Shown piece after piece: positions 13,296 through 15,523 of a stretch of DNA of 15,523 nucleotides (its first letter is position 1; every line of letters starts with the position of its first letter). The DNA comes from JBCBZH01 sp039815415 (GTDB lineage Bacteria; Bacteroidota; Rhodothermia; Rhodothermales; Rubricoccaceae). The notes beneath the pieces were generated by a model. It saw only the letters and a list, made by a program, of their open reading frames with translations. It ran no database searches and was not told the origin of the DNA. The position numbers were made by a program, and so were the translations under genes. The stretch lies in the NCBI GenBank assembly GCA_039815415.1, contig JBCBZH010000075.1:1-15523 (forward strand), given 5' to 3'.

Positions 13296-14414
13296 TTACG
13301 CCTCTGATTCTCTCTTCTCTTTCCGCTTCTGCCACTGGGATTTCCAGCGCTTCGACCGCTTGTTATACCAGATGAGCGTACCTGTGATAGGGAACGTGGC
13401 GCCGAGAAGACAAGCAATGAAGGCCAGAATGCGGGTGGGCCACCCGAAGATCGTTCCCACATGAACCGGGTAGAAGGTGCCTCGGACCCGTGAGCCCAGA
13501 TTCCGGTCTGCGAAATGCTGGACGGACAAGACCTCACTCGTGTACTGGTCGAGGTAGATCGTTGACGATGCCTGGGGGTGGGGCGCTCCTTCTGGAAGGG
13601 CTCGAACACTGAACGTGGCCACGGAGTCGCGGGGAGCGCTAATCCGGTACGAGGGGGCATCGTCAATCACGGTCCGAGCTTGATGCAGTACAGTGTCCCA
13701 ACTGACCGGGTGCGCATCTGTGGGATAGACGGAGAGTGGAGGCTCAGTGCGGATTTGCTCAGAGCCCGTCACTTTGTAGATGCCGTTGTGGAACCATTCA
13801 AAGGACCAAGCCAGCCCGGTGAAGGCGAAGATGAACAGAAACACAGTCGCATAGATGCCCAGCGACACATGCAGGTCGAAGTTGAACCGCTTCCAGCCTC
13901 GCTTCCGAGTGATACGGGTGCGTGCTTTGAGTTGGTTGCGGTTTCTCGGCCACCACACCCAGGCCCCCGAAATGAGAATGAGCAGAAACAGGAGCGTGCA
14001 AGTGCCCACAATCAGCTTGCCCGTATCTCCGGCTAGGAGCCATCGGTGCAGCGCGAACACCGTGTAGAGAAAGGTCTCGCGGTACACAGATGTCCCCAGA
14101 TGCGCTCCAGTGTACGGGTTGGCGAAGACCCTGGCCCCTTCGGTGGACCGGAACTGCAACGACCGATTGGGATCGGCATACACGGTCACGCTCGTCACCG
14201 TATCACCAGGGAGGCTCGTCTCCAGCCTCGTCCGAACCTCTTTCAACGGCAAGCGCTGCGGTTGTGCCTCGACGAAGTAGAACTCTGGGTTAAGGGCGTG
14301 TTCGATCTCTTCCTCGAACACAAGGACAGCTCCAGTAAAGCAAACGACGGCGATGACGAGCCCGGTGATTAAGCCGAGGTAAAGGTGAACCTGGAGAAAG
14401 AGGGTGCGGAGCAT
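13296..14414 (-). CDS. PepSY-TM membrane protein, candidate ferric reductase
   Basis: A 372-residue inner-membrane protein of the PepSY-associated TM family. It has four membrane segments at about residues 12-34, 135-155, 185-207 and 328-350, with a periplasmic PepSY-type region between the first two and another between the third and fourth. Conserved histidines at or near membrane ends could bind haem: H10 (LQVHLYLGL), H123 (ALHRWLL), H182 (FDLHVSLGIY) and H318 (YPVHVGTIFG). Relatives next to siderophore receptors, such as FoxB/FsrB types, act as ferric-siderophore reductases, which fits this locus. I chose the ATG at 14414 giving MLRTLFLQVHLYLGL. The GTG at 14471 would start 5 bases from the palindrome at 14476-14496, leaving no room for a promoter and leader. 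The Lys/Arg-rich tail is cytoplasmic. It is a separate unit, not joined to the operon below. Confidence 0.85.
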   Translation of the reverse strand: MLRTLFLQVHLYLGLITGLVIAVVCFTGAVLVFEEEIEHALNPEFYFVEAQPQRLPLKEVRTRLETSLPGDTVTSVTVYADPNRSLQFRSTEGARVFANPYTGAHLGTSVYRETFLYTVFALHRWLLAGDTGKLIVGTCTLLFLLILISGAWVWWPRNRNQLKARTRITRKRGWKRFNFDLHVSLGIYATVFLFIFAFTGLAWSFEWFHNGIYKVTGSEQIRTEPPLSVYPTDAHPVSWDTVLHQARTVIDDAPSYRISAPRDSVATFSVRALPEGAPHPQASSTIYLDQYTSEVLSVQHFADRNLGSRVRGTFYPVHVGTIFGWPTRILAFIACLLGATFPITGTLIWYNKRSKRWKSQWQKRKEKRESEA

Positions 14415-14475
14415 CAGGGCCGACTGAGTAAGGAGTAGCCCGCTCGCAAGGAGAGCAGAACGGGTGATCACTGTT

Positions 14476-14496
14476 TATCTAGACTGAGTCTAGATA
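14476..14496 (-). promoter_or_regulatory. 21-nt palindrome upstream of the PepSY-TM gene
   Basis: A perfect 10+1+10 inverted repeat is centred on the G at 14486, with core TCTAGACTGAGTCTAGA. It shares TAGACT-N-AGTCTA with the operator at 13112-13138. It lies about 61 bases upstream of the chosen ATG at 14414. Probably bound by the same metal-responsive repressor. Confidence 0.72.
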
Positions 14497-14952
14497 GCAG
14501 GGGGAGGGCTAAGAAGCCACAACCACTTTCTGATGACCCAAGCCCACTGTGCTCGACTGGGTGCGCGACGAGAAGACTATGACCCGGCGTACCCGGTTGG
14601 ATTCATGCTGGCGGTGTCTGCCAGCCCGTGTTCTTGCGTTCCCTTCTATGTTGGTCTTCGTACCAAGAAGCCGCTTCCAGTCGGCTATTCCACCGAGCTG
14701 GCGACCTTCAGCGATAACTTGCCCAGAGCGTGGGTGGATCGCAGCCTTATTTCAGAAGGACGTAGCTGAAGTGCTTGGCGCACGCCTCCCGACCCACCAA
14801 GTGTCCTCACGGCGGCTCGAGCTGGCGGATCCGCTGCTTGCCTACCGCAGCATGGAATCACAGCAGTCGAGCTGGCGAAAGAGCTCGGCGTGGATCCTAG
14901 TAGTGTTACGTGCGGGAGGGTGGGGAAGCAGAGGAATCAGAGAGTGCAGTCG
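14497..14952. other. 456-base stretch without a convincing gene; possibly decayed
   Basis: Short open frames exist on the plus strand (for example 14533-14769 and 14549-15106), but none has a protein-like composition or recognisable domain throughout. One frame at about 14850-14905 reads HGITAVELAKELGVDPSSV, which looks like a helix-turn-helix of the kind found in transposases and DNA-binding proteins, and it runs into the fbpC remnant. The word GAGCTGGCG recurs three times (about 14696, 14819, 14871). I read the region as degenerate intergenic or mobile-element-derived DNA, without proof. Confidence 0.4.
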
Positions 14953-15203
14953 GAGGCCGTCATTCTCTCCCGAGACTATTGGGGCACGATGTGACGTATC
15001 GCGTTCAACTGCCTGCAGTGGGACACGGACCCGTGGAGTGCCTGGTTCACGGAGATGCCCATGCACTCTTCGATCCTGGGGACACGGTGCGTGTTCGGGT
15101 GGTTGATCCCGCCGTGGTTCTGGAGCGGGTGGGGGAGCCCCATCACTTAGAGGGGGTGCAGAACGGCCACGGCCGTGCTCGCCCGTGGCCGCTGAGATGT
15201 TCA
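14953..15203 (+). pseudogene. fbpC remnant: TOBE end plus terminator, right direct-repeat copy
   Basis: These bases match 3945-4198, the last third of the TOBE region of fbpC with its terminator, at about 93% identity over the coding part. There is no ATPase core. One G is missing in the run after GACTATT (14980-14984 against 3970-3977), which shifts the frame, and a one-base difference near the old stop shifts it again. Of about 13 substitutions I count in the fbpC frame, about ten are synonymous and three change a residue (Gly to Ala, Tyr to His, Ala to Asp). That pattern points to a remnant of a second, once-functional fbpC rather than a fresh copy that decayed freely. Same orientation as the intact gene. 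Confidence 0.8.
15164..15191 (+). terminator. Terminator hairpin of the fbpC remnant
   Basis: A 9-bp perfect stem, CGGCCACGG (15164-15172) with CCGTGGCCG (15183-15191), is the counterpart of the fbpC hairpin at 4158-4187 and has a nearly identical loop. No T-run follows. Confidence 0.55.
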
Positions 15204-15379
15204 GATCGGATCATTAGGTTGTGCCTAGCCGCCATTCAGCCAAGCACATTGATGGGAACCAGCTTGGCGAGATCCCAGCCGAGAGGTCGTTGGAGAAAAG
15301 TCTTAGGTATGTGCTTGGGCGTCGATATTAAAGTTATTGCAAAGCATTGTTTTATATAATCTTGTCCGGGTATTAGAGG
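15204..15379. other. Intergenic, AT-rich segment beside the tRNA 3' end
   Basis: No gene is visible in this gap. From about 15325 to 15365 the base composition becomes markedly AT-rich (TATTAAAGTTATTG, GTTTTATATAATC), unlike the surrounding high-GC DNA. It lies immediately past the 3' end of the minus-strand tRNA, a usual place for integration junctions. No clear repeat of the tRNA end was found inside the window. Confidence 0.4.
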
Positions 15380-15452
15380 TGGGCCTGGCAGGATTCGAAC
15401 CTGCAGTCCGCCGGTTATGAGCCGGATGCATTAACCGTTATGCTACAGGCCC
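15380..15452 (-). tRNA. tRNA with CAU anticodon (elongator Met or Ile2)
   Basis: The minus strand folds as a full cloverleaf: acceptor GGGCCTG/CAGGCCC (7 bp) with discriminator A, D-arm GCAT/ATGC with a GG-containing loop, anticodon loop CTCATAA (anticodon CAT), variable region GGACT, and T-arm GCAGG/CCTGC with loop TTCGAAT. The anticodon stem has four GC pairs; the outermost pair is a T-C mismatch. The CCA is not encoded (the bases after the discriminator read CCT). It is not an initiator: the acceptor 1-72 pair is intact and the three G-C pairs typical of initiators are absent. Whether the C34 is modified to lysidine (Ile2) or not (Met) cannot be read by eye. Confidence 0.92.
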
Positions 15453-15523
15453 GGCGGGGAAAGCTACCGCCAGCTCGAGGTGGACGCGGCGCCCGGACGG
15501 GCTGGCGAGATGGGATGGATTCG

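Noticed and set aside
14415..14471. GTG start at 14471 for the PepSY-TM gene
   Set aside because: It would begin 5 bases from the operator-like palindrome, with no room for a leader, and add 19 residues before the conserved MLRTLFLQVHLYLGL start.
14533..15106. Plus-strand open frames downstream of the PepSY operator (78 and 185 codons)
   Set aside because: Composition is not protein-like, no domain is visible, and the longer one enters the fbpC remnant in a wrong frame.
1..15523. CRISPR array, rRNA genes, or complete insertion sequence
   Set aside because: No regularly spaced repeats, no rRNA-like segments, and no intact transposase or terminal inverted repeats were seen.

Overview
The window is high-GC bacterial DNA devoted almost entirely to iron handling. 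A Gram-negative cell is implied by a TonB-dependent outer-membrane receptor, three lipoproteins with lipoboxes and a periplasmic-type ABC iron importer. The receptor starts with a carboxypeptidase-regulatory-like domain, ribosome-binding sites are weak, and the tRNA does not encode its CCA end. Together these suggest the Bacteroidota/Rhodothermota side of the tree, perhaps a marine Rhodothermota relative. That placement is inference, not something the sequence proves.

Left part, plus strand (1-4198): the 3' fragment of a ferric-iron binding protein gene (fbpA, missing its N-terminal half), then a full two-domain permease (fbpB), a nitroreductase-family protein, and a full ATPase (fbpC) closed by a strong hairpin. 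A second hairpin sits between fbpA and fbpB, and a third at the nitroreductase stop codon.

Middle, minus strand (4214-14414): three transcription units, each with an upstream inverted repeat built on TTAGACT-N-AGTCTAA. (1) A PepSY-TM protein (14414-13296) behind a 21-nt palindrome. (2) A six-gene operon (13093-4586) behind a perfect 27-nt palindrome: imelysin-type lipoprotein, di-haem c-type lipoprotein, second imelysin-type lipoprotein, HTTM membrane protein, FecA-like TonB receptor, SAM methyltransferase. The spacings are 33, 6, -4 (GTGA), -4 (GTGA) and 5 nt. (3) A 69-aa Cys-rich protein (4423-4214) behind a 15-nt version with one mismatched pair. The boxes look like operators of a DtxR/IdeR-type or other metal-responsive repressor, making this a small iron regulon. 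A plausible flow is surface capture and redox handling by the imelysin/di-haem lipoproteins, outer-membrane import by the FecA-like receptor, possible ferric reduction by the PepSY-TM protein, and inner-membrane import by FbpABC. Only the family assignments are seen directly; the flow is inference.

Right part (14497-15523): about 450 bases of apparently decayed sequence, then a second copy of the last ~250 bases of the fbpC region (TOBE end plus terminator, about 93% identical over the coding part, frameshifted), an AT-rich stretch, and a minus-strand tRNA with a CAU anticodon. The two fbpC-tail copies are direct repeats that bracket the whole middle block, so that block may be an acquired or excisable cassette next to a tRNA gene.
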